A stretch of DNA of 64,000 nt from Acidobacteriaceae bacterium. GTDB taxonomy: Bacteria; Acidobacteriota; Terriglobia; Bryobacterales; Bryobacteraceae. Positions within the stretch are counted from its first letter, which is position 1. The number at the start of each line of letters is the position of its first letter. Below are positions 42,786 through 52,195 of the stretch, piece by piece. The notes beneath the pieces were generated by a model. The model ran no database searches and had not been told where the DNA came from. It saw nothing but the letters and a program-made list of their open reading frames with translations. The stretch spans positions 1 to 64,000 of the forward strand of contig JAFAMD010000016.1 of the NCBI GenBank assembly GCA_019233755.1, read 5' to 3'. A program made the translations under genes and the position numbers.

Positions 42786-44319
42786 GGGCGAGCTCCGTGA
42801 GTTTTCCCGCAGCAGGAAGCACCAGCTTCACCTGGTACTGATTGTTCATGTTCGTCTGATCCAGAATGTGCGAGGTGGCCGATGTAATCGGCGGCATAAA
42901 CGACTGCGTGTAGACGCCCAGCCATACCATCAAAACGATGAGCGGCAGCAGCGGAACCCAGTCGCGCGTGCTGAGGTCCACGAAAGAAGCGGTGCGTTCG
43001 TTGGTCTTGCCCAGGAACGTTCGTTGATACATCCAAAACATATAGGCTGCGGAAAGAATCACACCGACTGCAGCCCAGGCAGCCCATGAGAAGCGAGTCA
43101 GCGCTGCACCCTGCAGAACCAGGAATTCGCCGATAAAGTTGCACAGCAGGGGGAGGCCGATCGCGGCCAGCAGCGCAATCATGAACGCCGTGGCCAGGCC
43201 GGGGGCAGGGGTCGCGACGCCCCCAAAATCGCCAATTTCGAGCGAACCGCGACGCTGTTCGAGATAGCCCACGAGGAGGAAGAGCGCCCCGGTGGAGAGC
43301 CCGTGCGCGATCATCTGATAGACTGCGCCGTCTGCGCCTTGGTGGCTGAAGCTGAAGATTCCGAGCACGACGAAGCCGAGATGGCTCACCGAAGAGTAAG
43401 CGATCAAGCGCTTGATGTTCGGCTGTATAAGCGCAATGAGCGCGCCATAGATGATTCCAATGATCGCCAGTACGACCACCCAACTCGCGCATCGATGCGC
43501 TCCCGCCGAGGTGAGGGTCAGGCAATACCGAATCAGGCCGTAAGTGCCCATTTTTGACATCGCTGCCGCCAGCACAAACGTTGCGGGAGTGGCCGCCTCG
43601 GTGTAGGCGTTCGGCAGCCAGGTGTGGAACGGGAAAATCGGCACTTTCACCGCAAACGCAGCGAAGAAGCCGAGGAAAATCCATAGCTGCTGGGTGGGAG
43701 ACAGCACAAACTGACCGGCGTTGAGCCGACTCATGATTTCCAGATAATCGAACGTTCCGGCCTGGCTTCGCAGGTACAGAATCGCGGAGAGCATAAATGC
43801 GGAGCCCAGGAACGTATAGACGAAGAACTTCACGGCAGCCGGTCCGCTCCGGCGTCCGCCCCAGCCACCAACCATCAGGTACATCGGCACGAGTGCGACT
43901 TCCCAGAAGACGTAGAACACGAACAGATCGAGCGCCGTGAAAACGCCGATGATGCCGAATTCAAACAGCAGCAGGAAGGCGTAGAAACTCTTGTGCCGTT
44001 CCGTAATCATGGTCTGAGAAACCCACACCGCGATCGGCAGCAGCAGCGTCGTCAGCAGCACCAGCCACAAACTCAGGCCGTCCACTCCGACGTGGAAATG
44101 GATTTGCAATCCCGGCGCGTCGACCCACAGCGCGTCATAAGCCGAGCGGAACTGAGCGCCGTTCTCGGCAGCCGGAGCAATGAGGCCCAGCGAGGCTATG
44201 AAAGTCACCAGCGTGGTCAGCAGCGCAACACCGAAAGGAGCCTTGGAATCACGCGGGGTTAAGAGAAGAACGAAAAACCCGATGAGCGGGAGGAGTAAAG
44301 TCGCGAGCAAGAGGTTCAT
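42775..44319 (-). CDS. nuoM: NADH-quinone oxidoreductase subunit M
   Basis: A 514-residue antiporter-like membrane subunit. It shows FYVFWEVALVPMYLMVG with the conserved channel glutamate, FAVKVPIFPFHTWLPNAYTE, and SVSHLGFVVLGIF. The start is ATG 44317-44319, overlapping the nuoL stop as ATGA and preceded by GGAGGTG. The longer opening to 44433 lies inside nuoL and is rejected. Confidence 0.95.
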   Translation of the reverse strand: MNLLLATLLLPLIGFFVLLLTPRDSKAPFGVALLTTLVTFIASLGLIAPAAENGAQFRSAYDALWVDAPGLQIHFHVGVDGLSLWLVLLTTLLLPIAVWVSQTMITERHKSFYAFLLLFEFGIIGVFTALDLFVFYVFWEVALVPMYLMVGGWGGRRSGPAAVKFFVYTFLGSAFMLSAILYLRSQAGTFDYLEIMSRLNAGQFVLSPTQQLWIFLGFFAAFAVKVPIFPFHTWLPNAYTEAATPATFVLAAAMSKMGTYGLIRYCLTLTSAGAHRCASWVVVLAIIGIIYGALIALIQPNIKRLIAYSSVSHLGFVVLGIFSFSHQGADGAVYQMIAHGLSTGALFLLVGYLEQRRGSLEIGDFGGVATPAPGLATAFMIALLAAIGLPLLCNFIGEFLVLQGAALTRFSWAAWAAVGVILSAAYMFWMYQRTFLGKTNERTASFVDLSTRDWVPLLPLIVLMVWLGVYTQSFMPPITSATSHILDQTNMNNQYQVKLVLPAAGKLTELAHAH

Positions 44320-46163
44320 CGTCCACCTCCGACGAGGCCGAGAACGAAAATCACCAGCAGCGACCCTGCCAGCACCCATGTCGCATAGTTCCGGATGCTG
44401 CCGGATTGCATGCGCCGGAACAGCGACCCCCATCCGCGTACAAGATGCGCCATGCCGTTTACCATGCCGAAGTCAATCACGCCTTCATCGACGCCGTGCC
44501 AAAGTACGAACCGCGAGATGCCTTCGAGCGGTTTGACGATCGCCGCCTGGTAGATCTCGTCTATGTAGTACTTATTGAAAATCAGCGTGTAGACCGCACC
44601 AAAAGCATTCTTGACAGTGTCCGCCAAGGCGGGCTTCGCGACGTACATCACGTAGGCAAGGAGTATGCCGAGAATGCCAAACCCAGCCGAAATGGCCATT
44701 CTGCCGACATTCTCCTGGTATCCCAGCGGGTAAGAACGCGAAAGGAACTCGGGGATATTGATGAAACCGCCGAAAGTTGCAAGCAGCGCAAGAACCACCA
44801 GTGGCAGTGTCATCACTGCCGGCGATTCATGCGGGTGATGATGGCCGCGATACGTACCGAAGAACGCGAGGAAGAATGCACGAAACACATAAAACGCAGT
44901 CATCCCGGCCGTAATGGCGCCCACCCAGAACATCCAGGGGGCATGACCATAGGCTGCCAGTAGAATTGAGTCCTTACTGAAGAAGCCTGCAAATCCCGGG
45001 AAGCCCGAAATGGAGAGGCTTCCGCATAGCAGCGTTACGAACGTGATCGGCATTGCCTTTCTGAGGCCGCCCATGTGGCGCAAGTCCTGTTCGCCGCCGA
45101 GACCGTGAATGACACTGCCGGCTCCGAGGAACAGCAGCGCCTTGAAGAAGGCATGCGTCATCAGGTGGAAGATGCCGGTGGAATACGCGCCAACGCCAAC
45201 GCCCAGGAACATGTAGCCGAGCTGCGAAATCGTCGAGTAGGCGTAAACCTTCTTAATGTCGTTCTGCGTGAGACCGATGGTTGCGGCGAACACCGCCGTC
45301 GCTACCCCAATAACCGCCACAACTTCACTTGCCGCCGGTGCGTGATTGTAAAGGAAGGACATGCGCGCGATCATGTACACGCCCGCCGTCACCATGGTGG
45401 CCGCGTGGATCAGGGCCGAAACCGGCGTAGGACCGGCCATGGCGTCCGGCAGCCAGACATACAAAGGTATCTGTGCCGATTTGCCGGTAGCGCCGACAAA
45501 CAACAGCAGCGCGATGAGAGTAAGTGCGCCGAAACCGACTTCTGCCGGCATACCCTGGAGTGCTGCAGCCATCTTCCCGAAATCCAATGTGTGGAAGGTG
45601 GCAACCGCGAGAAAGATACCGAGCGAGAAGCCGAAGTCGCCGACGCGGTTGACGATGAATGCTTTGTTTCCCGCGTTGGTCGCCCAATCTTCACGGAAGT
45701 AGAAACCAACCAGCAGATAACTGCAGAGGCCGACGCCTTCCCACCCCACGAAAACCACCAGCAGGTTGGCCGCCAGCACCAGAAGCAGCATGAAGAACAT
45801 GAAGAGATTCAGGTAGCTGAAGAAGCGGTAGTAACCGCCTTCATGCGCCATGTAGCCGATGGAATAGATGTGAATGATGAGGCCGACACCCGTCACGATC
45901 AGGAGCATGACAGCCGTCAGCCGGTCGAGCATCTGGTCGAATCCGATCTGCAGGAAGCCGCTCTGTATCCAGGTGAAGTAGTGCTCTGTGTAGGTGTTGT
46001 CGATCGGCCAAAGCTTAGAGAGAACAACCAGTACGCAAACGAACGACGCCGCAACCGAGCCAACGGCGATGAGGTTCACCAAGGGCTTCGACAAGCGCCT
46101 GCCTAGCAGGCCGTTCAGGAAAAACCCGATCAGCGGGAAAAAAGGTATAAGCCAGAGATTCAT
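44316..46163 (-). CDS. nuoL: NADH-quinone oxidoreductase subunit L
   Basis: A 615-residue distal antiporter-like subunit that carries the long lateral helix in its C-terminal part. It shows VGWEGVGLCSYLLVGFYF with the key glutamate, GKSAQIPLYVWLPDAMAGPT with the pumping lysine, and SALIHAATMVTAGVYMI. Typical length. It starts 20 bases after nuoK. Confidence 0.96.
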   Translation of the reverse strand: MNLWLIPFFPLIGFFLNGLLGRRLSKPLVNLIAVGSVAASFVCVLVVLSKLWPIDNTYTEHYFTWIQSGFLQIGFDQMLDRLTAVMLLIVTGVGLIIHIYSIGYMAHEGGYYRFFSYLNLFMFFMLLLVLAANLLVVFVGWEGVGLCSYLLVGFYFREDWATNAGNKAFIVNRVGDFGFSLGIFLAVATFHTLDFGKMAAALQGMPAEVGFGALTLIALLLFVGATGKSAQIPLYVWLPDAMAGPTPVSALIHAATMVTAGVYMIARMSFLYNHAPAASEVVAVIGVATAVFAATIGLTQNDIKKVYAYSTISQLGYMFLGVGVGAYSTGIFHLMTHAFFKALLFLGAGSVIHGLGGEQDLRHMGGLRKAMPITFVTLLCGSLSISGFPGFAGFFSKDSILLAAYGHAPWMFWVGAITAGMTAFYVFRAFFLAFFGTYRGHHHPHESPAVMTLPLVVLALLATFGGFINIPEFLSRSYPLGYQENVGRMAISAGFGILGILLAYVMYVAKPALADTVKNAFGAVYTLIFNKYYIDEIYQAAIVKPLEGISRFVLWHGVDEGVIDFGMVNGMAHLVRGWGSLFRRMQSGSIRNYATWVLAGSLLVIFVLGLVGGGR

Positions 46164-46183
46164 CGTCTGAAGTTATGTGGCCG

Positions 46184-46492
46184 TTACAGCTTCATCGAGT
46201 CAACTTCATCGATCTGAAGCGTCCCACGGTTCTTAAATATTGTGAGGATGATGGCCAGGCCGACTGCGGCTTCGGCGGCGGCTACGACCATCACGAAAAA
46301 CGAATAAATGTGCCCGTCAATGCGGTGCATCTGGTAAGAGAACGCCACAAAGCTGAGGTTCACCGCATTCAGCATCAGTTCTATCGACAGGAATACGGTG
46401 ATGACGCTCTTGCGGTACACGAAGCCTGCTACGCCAAGGGCGAACAGAATGACACTCAGGATGAGATACCAGGAAAGCGGGACGTGGCCCAT
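46184..46492 (-). CDS. nuoK: NADH-quinone oxidoreductase subunit K
   Basis: A 102-residue three-helix membrane subunit. It shows FLSIELMLNAVNLSFVAF with the conserved helix-2 glutamate, and VVAAAEAAVGLAII with the second conserved glutamate. I place the start at ATG 46490-46492, one base after the nuoJ stop and with AAGGAG upstream. A TTG three codons earlier is less likely. Confidence 0.95.
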   Translation of the reverse strand: MGHVPLSWYLILSVILFALGVAGFVYRKSVITVFLSIELMLNAVNLSFVAFSYQMHRIDGHIYSFFVMVVAAAEAAVGLAIILTIFKNRGTLQIDEVDSMKL

Positions 46493-46493
46493 A

Positions 46494-46997
46494 TTAGTCA
46501 ATCTCCTTCTGCGCCAGCGCTACCGCACCGAGGATGGCAATCAGAATCAGCACTGAGATCACCTCAAAGGGCAGCAGGTATGTCGTAAACAGCAATTGAC
46601 CGATGTGCTCGGCGGTTCCGCCGACCCAGCTTCCGAAGGCAACCGCCGCGAGCGGCGGCAGAACGGCGCGGATCAGAAACGCCAGCACACCGACGAAGGC
46701 AAGCAGAAGCGGCAGGCCGGCAATCTGCGCGAACCAGGATTTGCTGCTCGCTTTCTCCGTGCCGGCGTTCAGCAGCATGATGACGAAGGTGAACAACACC
46801 ATGACCGCGCCGCCGTAGACAATCATCTGCGCCATTGCAATGAATTCGGCGCCCAGCAATAGATATAGGACTGCCAGCGAGCTCATCACTCCGATGAGTG
46901 AGAGCGCACTCGAAATCGGGTGCCGCTGCAGAACCACGTTGAAGCCGCAAACAATCGCCACAATGGCGCAAATAATAAAGAGAACTGTGTCTACCAT
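46494..46997 (-). CDS. nuoJ: NADH-quinone oxidoreductase subunit J
   Basis: A 167-residue, five-helix membrane subunit of the E-channel region. It shows LLLGAEFIAMAQMIVYGGAV, which corresponds to the pi-bulge helix of the family. It begins 19 bases after nuoH, where nuoI would normally lie; nuoI is absent here. Confidence 0.93.
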   Translation of the reverse strand: MVDTVLFIICAIVAIVCGFNVVLQRHPISSALSLIGVMSSLAVLYLLLGAEFIAMAQMIVYGGAVMVLFTFVIMLLNAGTEKASSKSWFAQIAGLPLLLAFVGVLAFLIRAVLPPLAAVAFGSWVGGTAEHIGQLLFTTYLLPFEVISVLILIAILGAVALAQKEID

Positions 46998-47016
46998 TGA
47001 AATCGCCGTTTCGCTT

Positions 47017-48201
47017 TTAGAACACCGCGACGAGTAGCGCGGTGATCAGCAGGTTAAGAAGCGTGCACGGGAACAGAAACGTCCACGCGAATTTCATGAG
47101 TTGGTCATACCGGAAGCGCGGCAGCGTACCGCGAACCCAGATATAGGTAAAGAGCAGGAAGCCGACCTTGCTCGCAAACCACCACGCCGGAACCAGGAAG
47201 GTTTGGAGGAACGGCACAGCCCAGATCGCTGCGAGCACCAAAAAAACGATACCGAAAATGGGGAACGTAATGTTGTCCCGCCTGCGCCTCGGCTGGGCTG
47301 CCTGGAAGAAGCACACGATTGCCGCGAACAGGAAGACGATCGTCGGCACCCAGTTCGAATAAGGCGCCGGGAACAGCGGGTGCCATGCTCCGAGGAACAG
47401 CACGGAGGCGACGCTGGTAATCGTGATCATGTTGGCGTACTCAGACATGAAAAACGACGCGAACTTCATGCTGCTGTACTCAGTATGGAAGCCCGCAACC
47501 AGTTCGTTCTCGGCTTCCGGCAGATCGAACGGCACGCGATTGGTTTCGGCAAACGCGGCAATCATAAATAGAATGAAGCCGAAGATCTGCGGGAAAGGCA
47601 TCTGGAAGATGTTCCAGCGTGGAATGAATCCCAGATAATAGCCCGCCTGGCTGTCGCCGATTGCGCGGAAGCTTAGATGATTCGCCAGCAGCAGCGGTGA
47701 GACGATCGCCAACGTCAGCGGCAACTCGTAGCTGATCATCTGCGCGCTGCTGCGCAATCCTCCCATCAGCGAATACTTGTTATTCGAGGACCAACCCGCC
47801 AGCGCATTGCCGTATACGCTCACTGCACTGATCGCGAGAACTAACAGAATGCCTACATTCAGATCGCTGATCTGCATGTTAGTACGTATTCCGTGGACCT
47901 CGACCTCCGGGCCGAACGGAATGATGGCTATCGAAATCAGCGCCAGCGACACCGCGAGGAACGGCGCCAGCACATAGAAAAACCTGTTTACGTAGGGCGG
48001 CAGCAGGTCTTCCTTCGTAAGTAACTTGACGACGTCCGCCATAGGCTGCAGCAAGCCATGCGGGCCCACACGAAGCGGGCCCGTCCGAGATTGAATGTGC
48101 GCCAATACTTTCCGCTCCACCCATTGCAGGTACGCGAGCGTCGTCATGAAGACGGCAAAGACAATAACGATCTTGATGAGACTGATAACGATGAAGTTCA
48201 T
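47017..48201 (-). CDS. nuoH: NADH-quinone oxidoreductase subunit H
   Basis: A 394-residue membrane subunit that joins the peripheral arm and lines the quinone chamber. It shows ERKVLAHIQSRTGPLRVGPH near the N-terminus, and AETNRVPFDLPEAENELVAG with the acidic cluster facing the E-channel. Eight or more helices. It overlaps the nuoG stop by 4 bases (ATGA). It is slightly longer than usual because of a longer C-terminal pair of helices. Confidence 0.95.
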   Translation of the reverse strand: MNFIVISLIKIVIVFAVFMTTLAYLQWVERKVLAHIQSRTGPLRVGPHGLLQPMADVVKLLTKEDLLPPYVNRFFYVLAPFLAVSLALISIAIIPFGPEVEVHGIRTNMQISDLNVGILLVLAISAVSVYGNALAGWSSNNKYSLMGGLRSSAQMISYELPLTLAIVSPLLLANHLSFRAIGDSQAGYYLGFIPRWNIFQMPFPQIFGFILFMIAAFAETNRVPFDLPEAENELVAGFHTEYSSMKFASFFMSEYANMITITSVASVLFLGAWHPLFPAPYSNWVPTIVFLFAAIVCFFQAAQPRRRRDNITFPIFGIVFLVLAAIWAVPFLQTFLVPAWWFASKVGFLLFTYIWVRGTLPRFRYDQLMKFAWTFLFPCTLLNLLITALLVAVF

Positions 48202-50354
48202 TTATCTTGCACCGTCACTATTTGCCCGCTTCCTTTCTCAATGAATGGCCGATGGTGCGGGTCGTGATAGAGGGCACCGGGCGATTCGATGACGCTGTTC
48301 AGCATGGGGGAGAAGCGCCCGAGCGTGCCCGAAGTAAACAAAGTGTTGCCGGCCGGACGAATCAGTTCCGGCCGCGGGTCGAACTGCACGCGGCCATTCA
48401 GCGGCGAGGTTGCCGCAGCGCCGCCGGTCTCGATCACACCGAAGGGCAATTTCTGATATCCCGGGACTGCCGTCCGGATCTCCTCGAACACCTGCTCAGG
48501 CGTCGTCGCACCCAGGTCGGCGCGCATTTCTTTTGCCAGCAGAGCAATGATGTCGAGATCCGACTTCGTGCCCATCGTTTTTGCGCCCTTGGTCAGCTTC
48601 TGGACGTCGCCGCAGACGTTCGTTACCGTACCGTTCTTCTCATAGGCCGACATCGCGGGGAACACCACGTCCGCGCGGCGCGCCGTCTCAGTTGAGAGGA
48701 ACATTTCGTTTACAACAACGAATGCATTTGCCGCCGCCAGTGGTTGCCGTGCGAGCGGATTTGCACCAACCACCCAGAGCACATCCAGATTCGGCGCACT
48801 GAGGATCTGGTCGCAATTCATACCCGGCTCGAGGCCAGCCTCGGAAACATGGTGGTATCCGGGCAGCAGGTCGGGCAGAACGCCCATATCCGAGGCTCCG
48901 CGCGAATTCGAGTAGTCCACCAGGCAAACGTACTTGACAGGAATGCCCAGTGAATCACCGAAGGCGACCAACTGACGGATCGCTTCGCCCTTGACAGCCG
49001 CGCCGAACAGGATCAGCAGTTCCGGTTCCGCGGCCAGTTTGCTCCGCAGGCCGTCCAATGCTTCAAACTCACGTCCCGGCTCAGCACGGACGCCCGTGCC
49101 ATAGTTGTCTTCGCGTACGGGTCCCGGCGTGACGGCGTAAACACGTGCCTTGTGATGCCGCCAGTTCGCTCGCAACTGATAGGCGAGGAACGGATGCTCC
49201 TGCGCCAGGTCGCTGTCCACCACCAGCGCCGCCTTTGTCGTGTAGAGGTCGGCCGTCGCCGCCAGCGCATTTGTTCGTCCACTCAGCGCATCCAGCAGCG
49301 TGGCTACGTCGCCGGTGCGGTGGTGATCGATATTCGAAGTGCCCAGTACCTGCCGCGCGAATTTTTGCAGCAGATAATTCTCTTCGTTGCTCGTGTGATT
49401 AGAGCCGATCACCCCGAACGTTCCGCCCTTGGCCTTGACCTCGGAGAACTTCTTCGCGACCGTCGCCAGCGCAATCGCCCAGGAGACCGGCTTCAGTTCG
49501 CCGTTCGTCCGCACCAGCGGCGCGGTCAGGCGATCCGGATTCTCGTTAAAGTCGAAGGCGTAGCGTCCCTTGACGCACAGGAACTCGTCGTTTACACCGG
49601 AGCGATCGCGATTATTCGCGCGCATGATGTCGCCGTTGCGGACCCCGAGCGTCGTTTTGCAGCCGTCGGAGCAATGCGTACAGATCGTCCCGACATGCTC
49701 CATTTCCCACGGGCGCGTTTTGTAACGATAGGTGCCCGATGTCAGCGCGCCCACGGGGCAGATGTCGATGCAGGCTCCGCACTCATCGCACTCCAGATGG
49801 TCGCCCTTGTTCGGAACGATCTCGGCTGCGGCGCCGCGATTACCGATACCCAGCGCGGCCACGCCCAGGCCTTCGCCACAGATTCGCACGCAGCGGTAGC
49901 AAAGGATGCAGCGCGGCGCGTCGTAAAACACAATTGGCGACCACTGCTTCTCATCGACGTGCAACTTGGTTTCGCGGTACCGGCTCTCGCCCGCTCCATA
50001 TCGGAAAACCATGTCCTGCAGCTCGCACTCACCACCCTTGTCACACACAGGACAGTCAAGCGGATGGTTGGTAAGCAGAAACTCGAGAGTGCCCTTGCGT
50101 GCCTTTCGCACCTGGGGCGAATCGGTGTGCACCACCATGCCCTCGGCCACGGGCAGCGTGCACGCTACCTGCAGCTTAGGCGTCTTCTCCACCTCTACAA
50201 GGCACATACGGCAGGCCGCCTGCAAGGAAATCCCGTCGTAGTAACAGAACGCAGGAATAGCGATACCCGCTTCCTTCGCTGCGTTGATGAGCAGCGTTCC
50301 AGCCGGTGCCTGCAAGTGCTGGCCGTCGACCATGAATTTGACTGGGTCAGCCAT
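48198..50354 (-). CDS. nuoG: NADH-quinone oxidoreductase subunit G
   Basis: A 718-residue FeS subunit of the NADH-dehydrogenase module. The N-terminal 2Fe-2S site has CYYDGISLQAACRMC and a later Cys. The His/Cys 4Fe-4S site is HPLDCPVCDKGGECELQ. Two further clusters are RCILCYRCVRICGE and CDECGACIDICPVGALT. A molybdopterin-like domain follows, with the N7-type site CTHCSDGC and a distal Cys. The C-terminal two thirds are the catalytically inert formate-dehydrogenase-like fold. It starts after a 21-base gap from nuoF. Confidence 0.95.
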   Translation of the reverse strand: MADPVKFMVDGQHLQAPAGTLLINAAKEAGIAIPAFCYYDGISLQAACRMCLVEVEKTPKLQVACTLPVAEGMVVHTDSPQVRKARKGTLEFLLTNHPLDCPVCDKGGECELQDMVFRYGAGESRYRETKLHVDEKQWSPIVFYDAPRCILCYRCVRICGEGLGVAALGIGNRGAAAEIVPNKGDHLECDECGACIDICPVGALTSGTYRYKTRPWEMEHVGTICTHCSDGCKTTLGVRNGDIMRANNRDRSGVNDEFLCVKGRYAFDFNENPDRLTAPLVRTNGELKPVSWAIALATVAKKFSEVKAKGGTFGVIGSNHTSNEENYLLQKFARQVLGTSNIDHHRTGDVATLLDALSGRTNALAATADLYTTKAALVVDSDLAQEHPFLAYQLRANWRHHKARVYAVTPGPVREDNYGTGVRAEPGREFEALDGLRSKLAAEPELLILFGAAVKGEAIRQLVAFGDSLGIPVKYVCLVDYSNSRGASDMGVLPDLLPGYHHVSEAGLEPGMNCDQILSAPNLDVLWVVGANPLARQPLAAANAFVVVNEMFLSTETARRADVVFPAMSAYEKNGTVTNVCGDVQKLTKGAKTMGTKSDLDIIALLAKEMRADLGATTPEQVFEEIRTAVPGYQKLPFGVIETGGAAATSPLNGRVQFDPRPELIRPAGNTLFTSGTLGRFSPMLNSVIESPGALYHDPHHRPFIEKGSGQIVTVQDK

Positions 50355-50375
50355 AATATCTAGTTCAAATCAGTC

Positions 50376-51686
50376 CTAAATGTTGACGAGTTCCGGAACC
50401 GGCGCCGTCGTTTGCGATTTTTTCAAGTACGCCTCGAACTCATCCCGGAACTTCGTGATAAATCCGGTGGTCGGCATAGCCGCAGCATCACCGAGCGCGC
50501 AAAACGTGCGCCCCAGCATGTTGTCTGCGAGATCGCCAATCAGATCGATATCGCTCTTTTGTCCGCCGCCTTCATGGAAGCGTGTCAGAATCTTCTTCAG
50601 CCACGTCGTGCCTTCACGGCAAGGGATGCACCACCCGCAGCTTTCATGCGCGTAGAACTTGATGGTGCGCAGCGCGACGGCCACGATATCTGTGTCTTCA
50701 TCGAGCACAACCAGCCCGCCGGAGCCCGCCATGGTCTTCAGCTTCGCGAGCGAATCGTAATCGTACGGCAGATTCTCGCATTCTTCGGCGCGCAGCACCG
50801 GCGCTGAAGACCCGCCCGGAATCACGGCTTTCAGCTTCTTCCCGTTACGCATGCCGCCGCACACTTCGTTAATCAGCCGCATCACGGGGAAACCCATCGG
50901 CAGCTCGTACACGCCCGGTTTGTTGACATGCCCGGAGACACACACCAGTCGGGTGCCACCGTTTCTAGGTGTCCCAAGTTCTGCAAACCATATTCCGCCA
51001 TTGCGAATGATGACCGGAACCGACGCGAATGTCTCGCAGTTGTTCAGAATCGTAGGCGACTGAAAGGCTCCCACTACGGCCGGGAACGGCGGCTTGAGCC
51101 GCGGCACGCCACGCCTGCCCTCCAGCGATTCAAGCAGCGCAGATTCTTCTCCGCACTCGTACGCACCAGCACCCGTATGGGTATATAGATCGAAATCCCA
51201 ACCCGAGCCGAAAAGGTTCTTGCCCAGGTACCCGCGCTCATAGGCTTCGGCAATAGCGCGATCGACAATCTCGATTAAATACCGGTATTCGCCGCGGATG
51301 AAAATGTATCCTTTATTGGATTTGATCGTCCACGCCGCGATCATCATGCCTTCAATAAGCTGATGCGGGTCGTTCTCCATCAGCAGGCGGTCTTTGCAGG
51401 TGCCCGGTTCGCTTTCGTCCGAGTTGCAGATCACGTAGGTCGGCTTGCCGGTGTTTCGCGGCACGAAACTCCACTTCATGCCGGTGGGGAAACCGGCGCC
51501 GCCGCGCCCGCGCAGCGAAGAGCGCTTGAGTTCCTCGATAATCGCCTCGGGCGTCATGTCGAGAGCCTTCTTGATGGCCACGTATCCTTCGTTTGCCAGA
51601 TACGTATCGATCGAAGCCGAATTCGGCAGATCGAATCGCTGCGAAATTACCCTTACTTCTAATGGACTCGGTTCGTTGTAGCGCAT
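50376..51686 (-). CDS. nuoF: NADH-quinone oxidoreductase subunit F
   Basis: A 436-residue NADH/FMN-binding subunit. The glycine-rich NADH loop LRGRGGAGFPTGMKWSF (about 58-74), the FMN site (ICNSDESEPGTCKDR, AGAYECGEESALLESLEG), and the N3 4Fe-4S site SCGWCIPCREGT plus a distal Cys near 395 are all present. It starts 6 bases after nuoE. Together with NuoE and NuoG it forms the electron-input module. Confidence 0.96.
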   Translation of the reverse strand: MRYNEPSPLEVRVISQRFDLPNSASIDTYLANEGYVAIKKALDMTPEAIIEELKRSSLRGRGGAGFPTGMKWSFVPRNTGKPTYVICNSDESEPGTCKDRLLMENDPHQLIEGMMIAAWTIKSNKGYIFIRGEYRYLIEIVDRAIAEAYERGYLGKNLFGSGWDFDLYTHTGAGAYECGEESALLESLEGRRGVPRLKPPFPAVVGAFQSPTILNNCETFASVPVIIRNGGIWFAELGTPRNGGTRLVCVSGHVNKPGVYELPMGFPVMRLINEVCGGMRNGKKLKAVIPGGSSAPVLRAEECENLPYDYDSLAKLKTMAGSGGLVVLDEDTDIVAVALRTIKFYAHESCGWCIPCREGTTWLKKILTRFHEGGGQKSDIDLIGDLADNMLGRTFCALGDAAAMPTTGFITKFRDEFEAYLKKSQTTAPVPELVNI

Positions 51687-51692
51687 CGAATT

Positions 51693-52193
51693 CTAGGAAG
51701 CCTTCTTCCCGTAACTGCCGTCGCGCAAGGCCTCGATCAAGCGGTCGAAGCGCTCCGGCGTAACGAGGTGATGGAAGTCGTAGTTGATCTGGATTGCCGG
51801 CGCCCAGGAGCAGGCGCCCATGCATTCCACTTCTTCGAGCGAAATCAGGCCGTCCGGCGTAGCCTCTTTATTGCCGAGGCCGAGGGTCCGGCTGGCATGT
51901 TCGTACAGCTCTTCGCCGCCCAGCGCCTGGCAGGCAATGTTCGTGCATACCTGAACGTGATACTTTCCAAGCGGCTTGCGATGAAGCATCGAGTAGTAGC
52001 CGATCACTTCATCCACTTGCAGCGTTGTTACACCGCACCGCCGGGCCACTTCCTCTATCAGTTCCTGGGACACGCAGCCCACCTCGTCCTGTGCGTACAG
52101 CAGCATCGGCACTACGGCGGACCGGGTCCGCCCCGGAGGATAGCTTTTCAAGAGCTTTGCAAATCGGGCTTCGAGCTCGGGTGAAAAAGTCAT
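51693..52193 (-). CDS. nuoE: NADH-quinone oxidoreductase subunit E
   Basis: A 166-residue thioredoxin-fold 2Fe-2S subunit. The four ligands are in VCTNIAC and ECMGACSWAP. The helical N-terminus (LLKSYPPGRTRSAVVPMLLY) is normal. It begins 2 bases after nuoD ends, inside a tightly packed operon. Confidence 0.95.
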   Translation of the reverse strand: MTFSPELEARFAKLLKSYPPGRTRSAVVPMLLYAQDEVGCVSQELIEEVARRCGVTTLQVDEVIGYYSMLHRKPLGKYHVQVCTNIACQALGGEELYEHASRTLGLGNKEATPDGLISLEEVECMGACSWAPAIQINYDFHHLVTPERFDRLIEALRDGSYGKKAS

Positions 52194-52195
52194 GG

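Noticed and set aside
42764-43684. 306-codon minus-strand frame overlapping nuoM
   Set aside because: It is a shifted frame of nuoM. Its translation is rich in Arg and Pro and lacks the hydrophobic helices, which are all in the nuoM frame.
49152-50363. 403-codon plus-strand frame opposite nuoG
   Set aside because: NuoG is unmistakable from its FeS motifs on the other strand. The plus frame has no recognisable motif.
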